Of a stretch of DNA of 64,000 nucleotides, positions 1 to 8,540 are shown piece after piece. Under the pieces are notes generated by a model. That model searched no databases. It was not told where the DNA came from and was given only the letters and a program-made list of their open reading frames with translations. The position numbers and the translations under genes are program-made. The number at the start of each line of letters is the position of its first letter. The first letter of the stretch is position 1. The stretch spans positions 79,056 through 143,055 of the forward strand of contig DKAJ01000012.1 of assembly GCA_002448815.1 (NCBI GenBank), written 5' to 3'. The stretch is from Micavibrio sp. UBA6929. Its GTDB lineage: Bacteria; Pseudomonadota; Alphaproteobacteria; Micavibrionales; Micavibrionaceae.

Positions 1-534
1 TTCTTTGATATTCCGGTTGATAACCTGATCGCCGCGCCTGTTTTTGTGCCCAATATTGAACAAAAATTCGAAGGGCAGGAAATCTGCATCGTATCACCTG
101 ATGTCGGCGGCGTTGTGCGCGCACGTCAGCTTGCCAAGCGCCTAGGCGCTGACCTTGCCATCATTGATAAACGCCGCGAAAAAGCCGGCGTATCAGAAGT
201 GATGAACGTGATCGGTGAAGTTGAAGGTAAAGTGTGCATTATGGTCGATGATATCGTCGATTCAGGTGGCACACTGTGCAACGCGGCAACCGTTTTGAAA
301 AGCAAGGGCGCGACCGAGGTCCACGCATACGTGGTGCACGGCGTTCTGTCTGGTGAAGCGAACGAGCGCATTGCGAAATCTGACCTTGCCAGCATGGTCA
401 TCACAGATACAATTGCCCCATCAGACGCCATTAAGGCCGTGCCGAATATCGAGGTCATCAGTGTCTCTCATATCATTGGCGAGGCCATCCTGCGCACCGC
501 AGAAGAACGCTCAATTTCGGCTTTATTCCGTTAA
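1..534 (+). CDS. prs: Ribose-phosphate pyrophosphokinase, C-terminal part
   Basis: This gene makes PRPP from ribose 5-phosphate and ATP for nucleotide, histidine and NAD synthesis in the cytoplasm. It is cut by the window edge: the open frame runs from base 1, and the first residues FFDIPVDNL belong to the conserved core, so the GTG at 46 is not the start. The visible part contains the second phosphoribosyl-transferase fold, the KRREKAG segment that helps bind ATP, and the PRPP-binding loop DDIVDSGGTL. The C-terminus is intact and ends in SISALFR. It lies 118 bases before rplY, an order (prs, rplY, pth, ychF) widely kept in proteobacteria. The identification is firm from motifs alone. Confidence 0.96.
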   Translation, partial: FFDIPVDNLIAAPVFVPNIEQKFEGQEICIVSPDVGGVVRARQLAKRLGADLAIIDKRREKAGVSEVMNVIGEVEGKVCIMVDDIVDSGGTLCNAATVLKSKGATEVHAYVVHGVLSGEANERIAKSDLASMVITDTIAPSDAIKAVPNIEVISVSHIIGEAILRTAEERSISALFR

Positions 535-652
535 ATTGAACAGCGCCGCGCTTTTTGCTTGAAATTGTCAGCCGAATTTGCTTATCTGCGCCATCATTAA
601 CGTGATGTGGCACCCCTGGAGGCTGCATCCATACATTTTGAAGGAAAATAAA

Positions 653-1318
653 ATGTCTGATAAATTTGCTTTGCAAGCACAAAAACGTGAAAGCGCAGGT
701 AAGGGGATCGCGCGGGCTTTGCGTCGTGATGGCCGTATTCCTGCGGTAATCTACGGTGACAAAAAAGAACCCGTTATGATCTCTTTGAATATGAACGACG
801 CGAATGTTGAATACTATCGCGGACATATGTTTACATCATTGTGTGATCTTGATGTTGACGGTGATAAAGCCCTTGTGCTCGCTCGTGACGTGCAATTACA
901 CCCTGTTACAGATGTTGTCGAGCATATCGACTTCTTGCGCGTGACAAAGAAAACAAAAATTGCTGTGAACATTCCTGTTCAGTTCATTAACGAAGATAAG
1001 TGCCCTGGCTTGACCGAAAAAGGTATCTTGAGCGTTATTCGCTTCGAAGTCGAAGTGAACTGCTCTGCGACAAGCATTCCTGAGGCCTTGGAAGTGAACG
1101 TTGAAGGCAAGTCAATCGGTGACTCAATCAAAGTCAGCGATGCAATCCTTCCTGAAGGCGTAACACCAGTGATTGATGATCGTGACTTCACGATTGCAAC
1201 AATCGATGCGCCGAAAACAGCAGAACAAGAAGAAGCTGATATTGAAGCAGCTGATGCATCTGACGGCACTGAAGAGCCTGAAGCAGAAGCAGCAGAAGAA
1301 GGCAGCGAAGCAGAATAA
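653..1318 (+). CDS. rplY: 50S ribosomal protein L25/general stress protein Ctc
   Basis: This is the long, two-domain (Ctc/TL5) form of L25, which binds 5S rRNA in the large subunit. I chose the ATG at 653 because an AAGGA site sits 7 bases before it and the protein then begins MSDKFALQAQKRESAGKG, the usual L25 start; the longer frame from 578 has no such support. That gives 221 residues: the 5S-binding domain at about 1-95 (GKGIARALRRDGRIPAVIYG), the TL5 C-terminal domain to about 185, and a tail from about 188 made almost only of Glu, Ala and Asp. The acidic tail is common in this family. A strong terminator follows. Confidence 0.95.
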   Translation: MSDKFALQAQKRESAGKGIARALRRDGRIPAVIYGDKKEPVMISLNMNDANVEYYRGHMFTSLCDLDVDGDKALVLARDVQLHPVTDVVEHIDFLRVTKKTKIAVNIPVQFINEDKCPGLTEKGILSVIRFEVEVNCSATSIPEALEVNVEGKSIGDSIKVSDAILPEGVTPVIDDRDFTIATIDAPKTAEQEEADIEAADASDGTEEPEAEAAEEGSEAE

Positions 1319-1352
1319 TTTTCTGACGTAGCACTTTTATAGAAAAATAATC

Positions 1353-1383
1353 AGGCCTTGTGGTTTATCACAGGGCCTTTTTA
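1353..1383 (+). terminator. Rho-independent terminator after rplY
   Basis: A 10-base-pair stem (AGGCCTTGTG pairing with CACAGGGCCT, one G-T pair) with a 6-base loop is followed by a run of five T. It should end prs-rplY transcription, so pth-ychF probably has its own promoter in the 60 bases that follow. Confidence 0.85.
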
Positions 1384-1444
1384 GTGTAAAAAAGCCTTCG
1401 TCATTAAAGGCTAAAATTTAAATATGAAAAACTAGGTTTGATTT

Positions 1445-2044
1445 ATGAAACTGATCGTAGGATTAGGCAACCCAGGCAAGAAATACGAAGAAAATCGCCA
1501 TAATATTGGGTTTAAAATAATTGATAAGGTGCTGGAAGATAATAATTTTTCTGGATTTAAAGAAAAATTTCAATCGCATTACAGTGAAGGGCGCATCGCG
1601 GGCGAAAAGGTTGCTCTGTTGAAGCCGCAAACCTATATGAACGAGTCTGGTCGGGCTGTAAATTTGGCCAAAGCGTTCTATAAAATAGAACCGTCAAGTA
1701 TATTTGTATTCCATGACGAGCTGGATCTCGCGCCAGGAAAGCTGCGCACAAAATTTGGCGGCGGCCATGCAGGGCATAATGGCTTGCGCTCTATTCAAGC
1801 ATGTTTGGGCACACCTGATTTTAACCGTATTCGTTGCGGCATTGGCCATCCCGGTCACAAAGATCGTGTGCATGCGTACGTGCTGGGTGATTTTAGCAAG
1901 GCAGAAAAACAAGAATGGGTGGATAATTATGTTGATACGGCTGCGCGTTTCATTGACCTCTTGCTTTTAGGGCAGGAAGGCGATTATATGACACGCATGG
2001 CGCAGCATGCACCAGCGCCAGAACCAAAGACAAAAGAAGGATAA
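1445..2044 (+). CDS. pth: Peptidyl-tRNA hydrolase
   Basis: Pth releases tRNA from peptidyl-tRNA that drops off the ribosome. The 199-residue length fits the family. Visible motifs are GLGNPGKKYEENRHNIGF at the N-terminus, holding the catalytic His and the substrate-binding Asn, the FHDELDL segment with the catalytic Asp, and GHNGLRSI followed by DFNRIRCGIGHP. The C-terminal tail is rich in Pro, Ala and Lys. The stop is 6 bases before ychF, so the two are almost certainly one transcript, as in many bacteria. The first ATG after a weak AGGT site is the start and begins directly with the conserved core. Confidence 0.97.
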   Translation: MKLIVGLGNPGKKYEENRHNIGFKIIDKVLEDNNFSGFKEKFQSHYSEGRIAGEKVALLKPQTYMNESGRAVNLAKAFYKIEPSSIFVFHDELDLAPGKLRTKFGGGHAGHNGLRSIQACLGTPDFNRIRCGIGHPGHKDRVHAYVLGDFSKAEKQEWVDNYVDTAARFIDLLLLGQEGDYMTRMAQHAPAPEPKTKEG

Positions 2045-2050
2045 AAAACT

Positions 2051-3154
2051 ATGGGCTTTAATTGTGGTATTGTAGGGCTTCCAAACGTAGGTAAATCAAC
2101 GCTTTTCAATGCGTTGACACAAACTGCTGCCGCGCAGGCCGCAAATTTCCCGTTCTGTACGATTGAACCCAATGTAGGGCGCGTGAACGTCCCTGATGAA
2201 AGATTGGCTGCATTGGCTCAGATCGCAGGGTCAAAAGAAATTCTGCCAACACAGTTAGAATTCGTTGATATTGCTGGCCTTGTAAAGGGCGCGAGTAAAG
2301 GCGAGGGCCTTGGCAACCAGTTCTTGGCTAATATCCGTGAAACCGATGCAATCATTCATGTGCTGCGCTGTTTTGAAAATGATGACATTACCCACGTTGA
2401 TGGATCAGTTGACCCGCTGCGCGATGCGGATACCATTGAAACGGAATTAATGCTGGCGGATCTTGAAAGTCTCGAGCGTCAATTGACGTCCATCGCACGT
2501 AAGGTCAAGTCAGGCGATAAAGATGCAAAGGTGCAGGCCAAAGTCATGGAGGGCGTGAAAGCTGGCCTTGAGGACGGCGTTCCTGCGCGTACGTACGTTC
2601 CTGAAAACGAAGATGAAGTTAAGGCTATCAAGCAAATGGGGCTTTTGACAGTGAAGCCGATTTTGTATGTATGTAACGTGGATGAAGGCGATGTCGTTGA
2701 CGGAAATGACCTGACACAAAAGGTTCAGGCTATGGCCGAGGAGCAAGGTTCGCAAGCGGTTATTATTTGCGCATCTATCGAAGCTGAAATCGCACAATTA
2801 GAAAGCGAAGAAGAAAAGCAGGAATTTTTGTCCGATATGGGGCTGACTGATCCAGGGTTGAACCGCATCATTGGTGCAGGGTTCAAATTACTGAATTTGC
2901 AGACATACTTTACATGTGGCCCGAAAGAAACGCGCGCATGGACCGTACGTGTTGGCGCCAAAGCACCAGAGGCTGCGGGCGTTATTCACACCGATTTCCA
3001 AAAAGGCTTTATCCGCGCAGAAGTGATTGCCTATGACGATTACGTAACCTGCAAGGGTGAGCAAGGCGCAAAGGATGCGGGTAAAATGCGACAAGAGGGT
3101 AAAGAATACGTTGTCCAAGACGGTGACGTTATCTTGTTCCGCTTTAACGTTTAG
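2051..3154 (+). CDS. ychF: Redox-regulated ATPase YchF
   Basis: YchF is an Obg-family P-loop protein that prefers ATP, binds ribosomes and is linked to oxidative-stress control. Its 367 residues match the usual length. Domains seen: the G1 loop GLPNVGKST at about 8-16, the switch I segment NFPFCTIEPN, the G3 motif DIAGLVKGAS, a coiled-coil arm around 130-200, and the C-terminal TGS domain that starts near LQTYFTCGPKETRAW and ends DVILFRFNV. It follows pth by 6 bases. Its stop is one base from the stop of the convergent large gene on the other strand. Confidence 0.97.
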   Translation: MGFNCGIVGLPNVGKSTLFNALTQTAAAQAANFPFCTIEPNVGRVNVPDERLAALAQIAGSKEILPTQLEFVDIAGLVKGASKGEGLGNQFLANIRETDAIIHVLRCFENDDITHVDGSVDPLRDADTIETELMLADLESLERQLTSIARKVKSGDKDAKVQAKVMEGVKAGLEDGVPARTYVPENEDEVKAIKQMGLLTVKPILYVCNVDEGDVVDGNDLTQKVQAMAEEQGSQAVIICASIEAEIAQLESEEEKQEFLSDMGLTDPGLNRIIGAGFKLLNLQTYFTCGPKETRAWTVRVGAKAPEAAGVIHTDFQKGFIRAEVIAYDDYVTCKGEQGAKDAGKMRQEGKEYVVQDGDVILFRFNV

Positions 3155-3155
3155 T

Positions 3156-5327
3156 TTAGATAACAAGCCTCTCGCTTGGGGCTTGTGCTTGGGCATTGGT
3201 ATAACCTGTATGATCGTTATCTCTGTCTAAAAGCTGATCATCAATCTTTTCTGTAATATTGTGGGTGCGCAATGCCTGGAAGTTAGCATGCAATGTGCTG
3301 GTGTGTGTGCCACTGCCATCGCCGCTGCCTTGGCCGAAGAAATCAACGACTGTAAAATGTGACGTGGTGTAAGCAATTTGTTGCTGCAGGGCAGGGTTGA
3401 TAATGGTTTTGTCAATGTGCCCGTCTGTTCCGATTGCGGCAAGGGCTTCTTCTTTATTAACACCGTAGATGAGCTCAAAATTTTCTGGAGTGCGATATTT
3501 TGAAATAAGCTCTACTGCAAGCTGCGCTCCGCTGCGTTCAATCTCTTGCGCGCTATAACTACCATCATCGTTGCGTTGGTTTTCGAGTGTCTTGGCGTGC
3601 GTGACATCGGCAAGTGAGCCAAACTCTTTGTTGAAGGCCTGATTGCGGTAATCATCAATAGTATTGCTCATAACGAAGTCTGGCATAGCGTTATACGCAT
3701 TATGTATCGCAAGCATTTCATCGCTTGTAGGATTTGCAAGTGCGCTTTCTAAAAAGGCTTTTGTGTCCGCGCTTTTGATGTCGGGATAAGGCAAGCCCTC
3801 AACGTGGATAAGGCCGCTATTCATCGCGCTAAAGAGGTCATCGCGATACTCTGGGTTATTAAGAACCTCATCAAGTGTTGGGCGTGGGTAGCTTTGTTGA
3901 ATGAGTTTTAAGTCTTGATAGCTCAACGTGAATTCGCCTGTCACTAAGGCCTGCGTCAGGTCTTTCGGTGCGATTTCTGCCTCGCTTAGGCGTTGTTGCA
4001 ATAGATTATAGGCAATGTTGCTAACTTCCTCTGGCGTATACATGGTGCCTGCCGCAGTATCGTTTCCAGGAATTGAGATGCCATCAACCGAATTGCCGTA
4101 GAGAAGCGCATCGTAGGCTTCTTTTTCAAAGAACCAATCTTCAGTATAGGCGCTATCCTCTTTCTCGGGCGCGCCTGCTTTTGCAAGTAGGCTGTTATGA
4201 ACGCCGCCTTTGAAAATGTGGCTCATGATGTCATTTGCGGCAAATAAAGCGCGATCATCATTGGATAGTTGTGCGATGATATCACCTTGCAGGGCGGCGC
4301 GGCGCTCAAATTCCATCATCCAGATTTGCTCTAAAAATTCTTCTGAGCGTTTGGCCGTTTCTGCGCTCAGCTGCTTGTTCAGGGTGCTGCGTGCACTTTG
4401 AATATCGGCTGATTGATCTATGACTTGTAAGATCGCATCGCTTTCATCGTCGCTAAACCCATTGCTGCCGAGCAAGTTGGTTTGGCGGGTGCGAATGGCA
4501 TCGCGCGCTTCTTCACGGTGTTTTTCAACAAGGCGATTAAGCGCGCTATCAAGCTCGTCAATGATATGCTCGTTTGACAGTGCGTTAAGCTCGCCATCAA
4601 CTGTAACCATATTGTTTTGCAATAGGGTATAAACGGCGCGCTGTGTACTGTCATCCATGTGTCCATTTGGCGTGATGCCAAGCGCTGTTTGCAGGTGAAT
4701 AATGCGTGGGCGCATTGCATCATCCAGCGTGCGGTCCAGCTTGTCGTCATATACGTACCCATCTGGCGCAGGGATGTCTTGCTCTGCGAAGGCTGTGCTA
4801 TAGACATCTTTAAGCGCCGTAATCGTATCGTAAAGCTGCTTTGCTTGCGGCGCATCCTGTGAATTTGTACTGTTAAAATAATGTGTTATGCCGTCATCTT
4901 GTGATTGTGGCGCGCGCATCGCAAGAAAAACATTAAAGGCCCTTACCGTGTCGAAATCAAGGCATCCATTTGCGTCTAAGATACTGGTTGGCGCTTCGAC
5001 CATATCTTGCCCTGCATGGTCAAGGTCCATGCCCAAACTGTCGTGAGCGGCGGCGTTCCATGACGTCCTGAAGGGTGATGGTGTGCTTTCATCCTGATCA
5101 GGGGCATCGTTTAGCGCATTAAAACGAATTTTTACGGCGTTCATAAAAAGAGCAAAGTTGCTTTGGTATGCGTCATTCGTAAAGTTATCAGGGTCTAATG
5201 GCGTGTAAGGCGAACCACTACCATGCTCGGCCATGAAGTCGTTCATTTGACGGACTAGGCCTTGCACAGCGCGCTTATCATCGTCGCTGAGTGCTGTTTG
5301 TGTATTGTTTAAGGTCGCCTCGACCAT
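3156..5327 (-). CDS. Large protein of unknown function with a peptidoglycan-binding-like segment
   Basis: I do not recognise this 723-residue protein. It is very acidic and rich in Asp, Asn and Gln, with no signal peptide or membrane segment, so it looks cytoplasmic or exported by a non-Sec route. Two stretches have the spacing of peptidoglycan-binding domain 1 repeats: LGITPNGHMDDSTQRAVYTL at about 212-231, and a weaker one around DANGCLDFDTVRAFNVFL near 118-135. A third, GTDGHIDKTIINPALQQQ near 634-651, is similar in style. The ATG at 5327 has a strong purine-rich site (AGAGGAAGAG) upstream on the minus strand. It converges on ychF with a one-base gap. The coding reality is well supported by length and start; the function is open. 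Confidence 0.8.
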   Translation of the reverse strand: MVEATLNNTQTALSDDDKRAVQGLVRQMNDFMAEHGSGSPYTPLDPDNFTNDAYQSNFALFMNAVKIRFNALNDAPDQDESTPSPFRTSWNAAAHDSLGMDLDHAGQDMVEAPTSILDANGCLDFDTVRAFNVFLAMRAPQSQDDGITHYFNSTNSQDAPQAKQLYDTITALKDVYSTAFAEQDIPAPDGYVYDDKLDRTLDDAMRPRIIHLQTALGITPNGHMDDSTQRAVYTLLQNNMVTVDGELNALSNEHIIDELDSALNRLVEKHREEARDAIRTRQTNLLGSNGFSDDESDAILQVIDQSADIQSARSTLNKQLSAETAKRSEEFLEQIWMMEFERRAALQGDIIAQLSNDDRALFAANDIMSHIFKGGVHNSLLAKAGAPEKEDSAYTEDWFFEKEAYDALLYGNSVDGISIPGNDTAAGTMYTPEEVSNIAYNLLQQRLSEAEIAPKDLTQALVTGEFTLSYQDLKLIQQSYPRPTLDEVLNNPEYRDDLFSAMNSGLIHVEGLPYPDIKSADTKAFLESALANPTSDEMLAIHNAYNAMPDFVMSNTIDDYRNQAFNKEFGSLADVTHAKTLENQRNDDGSYSAQEIERSGAQLAVELISKYRTPENFELIYGVNKEEALAAIGTDGHIDKTIINPALQQQIAYTTSHFTVVDFFGQGSGDGSGTHTSTLHANFQALRTHNITEKIDDQLLDRDNDHTGYTNAQAQAPSERLVI

Positions 5328-5415
5328 GGTTTAAACTCTTCCTCTTAGGTCTTCTTTACATGACCTTTATAAAGGGAAAGAGTTAAAAATAGGTTAGGAT
5401 TGGCAAAAAACGCCG

Positions 5416-6291
5416 TTAGCCGTGCACGAGCGCGCTGTATGCATCCATCAATTTCTTTGTGATGGGGCCAACGTCATAGTGACGCTCATCAATGCGGCCA
5501 ATTGGCGTAACTTCTGCGGCAGATCCTGTTACGAAAACTTCTTGCGCGTGGTCAAGTTCTTCAGGCTTAATGCGGCGTTCTATCACATTGATGCCCATAT
5601 CTTGTGCCAATTGCATAACAGTTTGGCGCGTAATGCCATTAAGGAAGCGATCCGCTGTTGGGGTGTGGATCGCGCCATCGATAACTAAAAACAGGTTTGC
5701 GCCAGAACATTCGGCCAAATTGCCTTCGAAATCATTGATCAAAACATCCGTAAAGCCCTTGTCTGTGGCTTCGCTTTTTGCGATGCAGCCCATATTGTAG
5801 TTCGATGCGGCTTTACTGTGAATAGGGGCCATATTCGGGGCCGGGCGCACCCAAGGCGAAGTCATAAGGGAAATGCCTTTTTCTGCAACGCTTGGGTCAA
5901 AATATTTGCCCCAATCCCATGCCGCAATGGCAAGGTGCGTGACTGTTTTTGAGATATCAATGCCCATTTGTTCGCTGCCGCGCCACGCAGCAACGCGAAT
6001 ATAGGCGTTTGTCAGATTGTTGGCCTTTAAGACTTCTTCCTTGGCGGCATTGATTGTATCCGCGTCAAAGGCGCTCATGTCCATGCGAATAATCTCGGCA
6101 GAGCGGAACAAGCGCTGCGTATGATCTTTTGATTTAAAGATTTTGCCATTATAGGCGCGTTCACCTTCAAAAACACATGTGCCATAATGCAAGGCATGCG
6201 TGAGGTAGTGAACCTTCGCGTCACGCCAGGGGACAAGCTGTCCATCCATGTAGATAAAACCATCACGATCATGATAAGGTTGTATTGCCAT
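5416..6291 (-). CDS. ilvE: Branched-chain-amino-acid aminotransferase
   Basis: This fold-type IV PLP enzyme carries out the last step of Val, Leu and Ile synthesis, moving an amino group from glutamate to the branched 2-oxo acids. It has 291 residues. Motifs: the N-terminal DGQLVPWRDAKVHYLTHALH with FEGERAY, the PLP lysine at about 160 in HSKAASNYN, the GFTDVLINDFEGNLAECSG segment that marks BCAT enzymes (Glu near 194), and FLNGITRQTV. The window also has ilvD at 29761, another step of the same pathway. It is divergent from the response regulator at 6370, an arrangement also known near petPR-type regulators. Confidence 0.95.
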   Translation of the reverse strand: MAIQPYHDRDGFIYMDGQLVPWRDAKVHYLTHALHYGTCVFEGERAYNGKIFKSKDHTQRLFRSAEIIRMDMSAFDADTINAAKEEVLKANNLTNAYIRVAAWRGSEQMGIDISKTVTHLAIAAWDWGKYFDPSVAEKGISLMTSPWVRPAPNMAPIHSKAASNYNMGCIAKSEATDKGFTDVLINDFEGNLAECSGANLFLVIDGAIHTPTADRFLNGITRQTVMQLAQDMGINVIERRIKPEELDHAQEVFVTGSAAEVTPIGRIDERHYDVGPITKKLMDAYSALVHG

Positions 6292-6369
6292 CTGTATTGT
6301 TACCTTTATACTGCTATGGTGCCAAAATCCGCTGTTACAGCGAAACGAGAGTATCCCGAGAGCCGTATA

Positions 6370-7095
6370 ATGGCAAGAGAAGAAACAGACACAAATTTAA
6401 TTTCTACGCCCCATATTTTGGTCGTTGATGATGACGAGCGAATCCGTGGCTTGCTAGCGCGTTATTTGCTTGATAACGGCTGTGTTGTGCTGAGCGCAGC
6501 TAACGCGCAGGAAGCAAAATCGATGCTAACGGTTTCAGAAGTTGATCTGGCGGTTTTAGATATCATGATGCCTGGACAAACAGGGCTGGACCTTGCGAGT
6601 GATTTACGAGAATCGGGTTTTGAATGGCCAATTTTATTTTTGACGGCGCTCGGCGAATCGTCAGACCGTATTGCTGGCTTGGAAGTTGGTGCAGATGATT
6701 ATTTGGCAAAGCCGTTTGAGCCTAAAGAGCTGCTTTTAAGGATCCGTGCGTTGCTGCGGCGAACCATGAAAAAAGTAAGCCATACAACCGCGCAGAAGGT
6801 TCAAATAGGAACGCTAATCTTTAATACAGAAAATGGAGCGCTCTTGGCTGAAGGAGGGCAAGATGTCTTTTTAACTGACGCTGAGCGCGAACTTTTAATG
6901 ATGATGGCAAAAAATGTTGGAAAGACACTCAGCCGCGAGGATCTTTCAGCGATCTCAGGGGTGAACAGCGCGCGCGCAGTTGATGTGCAAATTACCCGCC
7001 TGCGCCGTAAAATTGAACAGGGCGGTGACGCCGCAACGCGATATTTGCAAACAGTACGTGGTCAGGGCTATGTCCTTAGGGGACGGCCGCTATGA
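6370..7095 (+). CDS. OmpR/PetR-type response regulator
   Basis: This is a two-domain transcription regulator. I place the start at ATG 6370, giving 241 residues that begin MAREETDT just before the receiver core ILVVDDDE; an ATG at 6316 is possible but adds 18 unconserved residues, and the frame further upstream overlaps ilvE. The receiver (about 14-125) has the acidic cluster at 20-22, the phospho-acceptor Asp near 64 in LDIMMPG, the Thr in LTALG and the Lys near 114 in AKPF. The winged-helix output domain (about 140-235) contains LTDAERELL and the recognition helix region RAVDVQITRLRRKIE. It overlaps the kinase gene by 4 bases (ATGA), so the two are translationally coupled. The best match is the alphaproteobacterial OmpR/PetR group; the target genes are unknown. 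Confidence 0.92.
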   Translation: MAREETDTNLISTPHILVVDDDERIRGLLARYLLDNGCVVLSAANAQEAKSMLTVSEVDLAVLDIMMPGQTGLDLASDLRESGFEWPILFLTALGESSDRIAGLEVGADDYLAKPFEPKELLLRIRALLRRTMKKVSHTTAQKVQIGTLIFNTENGALLAEGGQDVFLTDAERELLMMMAKNVGKTLSREDLSAISGVNSARAVDVQITRLRRKIEQGGDAATRYLQTVRGQGYVLRGRPL

Positions 7096-8435
7096 TATTG
7101 AAAAAATACTTACCAAGAACACTGTTGGGGCGATCTTTACTCATCCTCGTTGTGCCAGTTATCTTGGTGCAAATTGTTACGGGCTACGTTTTTTTCGAGC
7201 GTCACTGGGGCAAAATGATTGAGAAATTATGCTACGCCGTAACAGGCGAGGTTGCTTACCTCGCGGATGTTTATGAAACGATTGACCTGCCAAATGTAGT
7301 CGATGCTTATGATAACGTGCGCCTGCAGGCTATAAACCGCTTTGATTTGGACGTAACCTTCCACCCGAAAGAACGCTTACAAAGTGCCATGCGTGTTTCA
7401 GCCAAGCCTGGCTGGGAAACTGTGGTCGCGGATATCTTTGTTCCCGTTTTAAATCAAAAGCTAGAGCGCCCCTTTGATTTGCGCTTTGATTTTTCAGATA
7501 AATGGGTGTTCTTGGATGTGCAGTTGTCAAATGGTGTTATGGCGGTATCATTGCCTGAGCGAAGAATTTTTTCCTCGTCAGGATATATTTATTTGCTGTG
7601 GGTGTTCGGCGCGGCCATGATTTTATTGATTACGGCTATTTTGTTTATGCGTAATCAAGTCCGTCCCATTCGCAAGCTAGCGGCGGCAGCATCGCGCCTT
7701 GGGCGAGGACAAGAAGTATCCTATTTTAAACCCGAAGGTGCGCGTGAGGTCAGGCAGGCAGGCAGGTCTTTCATCGACATGGCAACGCGGGTTCGTCGCC
7801 AAATTGAACAGCGCACACTAATGCTCGCAGGGGTGTCGCATGACCTGAGAACGCCAATTACACGCCTTAAATTAGCTTTCTCAATGATGCCCGATACGCC
7901 AGACAAGCAAGACATGCTTGGTGATTTATCTGATATGGAGCGTATGATCGATGGTTATTTGGAATTTGCCCGTGGCGAAGGGGATGAACAAAGCGCGCCG
8001 CACAATATAAAGGAACTCATATCTGACATTGTCGTAGCTTATCAAAAGAACAATGCGAATGTATCGTTTTCTTTTTCGGCCAACGACACAATAGATCTTA
8101 AGCCAGTCGCTTTTTCACGATGTTTGAACAATATTGTAAGTAATGGCCTGCGTTATGGCGACCAAGTATGGGTTACCTTAGGGCGCGGCGAAGATGGTGA
8201 GGTTTTTATTTCCGTTCAAGATAACGGGCCGGGCATCAAACCAGAACATTATGATGATGTGTTTAAGCCATTTTTCCGAGAGGATACTGCGCGATCTCAG
8301 ACAGAAAATCACGGCAGTGTAGGTCTTGGACTATCTATCGCTATGGACATTGTCAACGCCCATGGTGGCACTATTTGGCTTGATAAAAGCGTTGAGCATG
8401 GAGGATTAAGCGTGTGCATAACATTGCCAATATAG
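7092..8435 (+). CDS. EnvZ-like sensor histidine kinase
   Basis: This is the partner of the preceding regulator. Of 447 residues, an N-terminal membrane helix (about 11-35, LLILVVPVILVQIVTGYVFF) and a second at about 165-185 bracket a periplasmic sensor of roughly 130 residues. A HAMP linker follows (about 186-240). The dimerisation H-box GVSHDLRTPITRLKL puts the phospho-His near 250 and closely resembles EnvZ. The ATPase domain shows the N box (NNIVSNGLRYG), G1 (DNGPGI), the F box region (FKPFFRED) and G2 (GSVGLGLSIA). All catalytic elements are present. What it senses cannot be read from the sequence. Confidence 0.93.
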   Translation: MILKKYLPRTLLGRSLLILVVPVILVQIVTGYVFFERHWGKMIEKLCYAVTGEVAYLADVYETIDLPNVVDAYDNVRLQAINRFDLDVTFHPKERLQSAMRVSAKPGWETVVADIFVPVLNQKLERPFDLRFDFSDKWVFLDVQLSNGVMAVSLPERRIFSSSGYIYLLWVFGAAMILLITAILFMRNQVRPIRKLAAAASRLGRGQEVSYFKPEGAREVRQAGRSFIDMATRVRRQIEQRTLMLAGVSHDLRTPITRLKLAFSMMPDTPDKQDMLGDLSDMERMIDGYLEFARGEGDEQSAPHNIKELISDIVVAYQKNNANVSFSFSANDTIDLKPVAFSRCLNNIVSNGLRYGDQVWVTLGRGEDGEVFISVQDNGPGIKPEHYDDVFKPFFREDTARSQTENHGSVGLGLSIAMDIVNAHGGTIWLDKSVEHGGLSVCITLPI

Positions 8436-8540
8436 AATATTTACATAAGAAGTTAGTCTTTTTTTAAAGATATTCATGCATCTTACATAGTACGGGGAGT
8501 TATTTTAATAGCTCAAAAACATAAAAACAGCGAGCAACGC

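Noticed and set aside
3163..3186. Possible ychF terminator (ACAAGCC/GGCTTGT hairpin)
   Set aside because: No T run follows on the plus strand and it lies inside the coding end of the opposing gene.
5364..5375. Palindrome CCTTTATAAAGG upstream of the large unknown gene
   Set aside because: It is a short, AT-rich 12-base palindrome of a kind expected by chance, with no second site.
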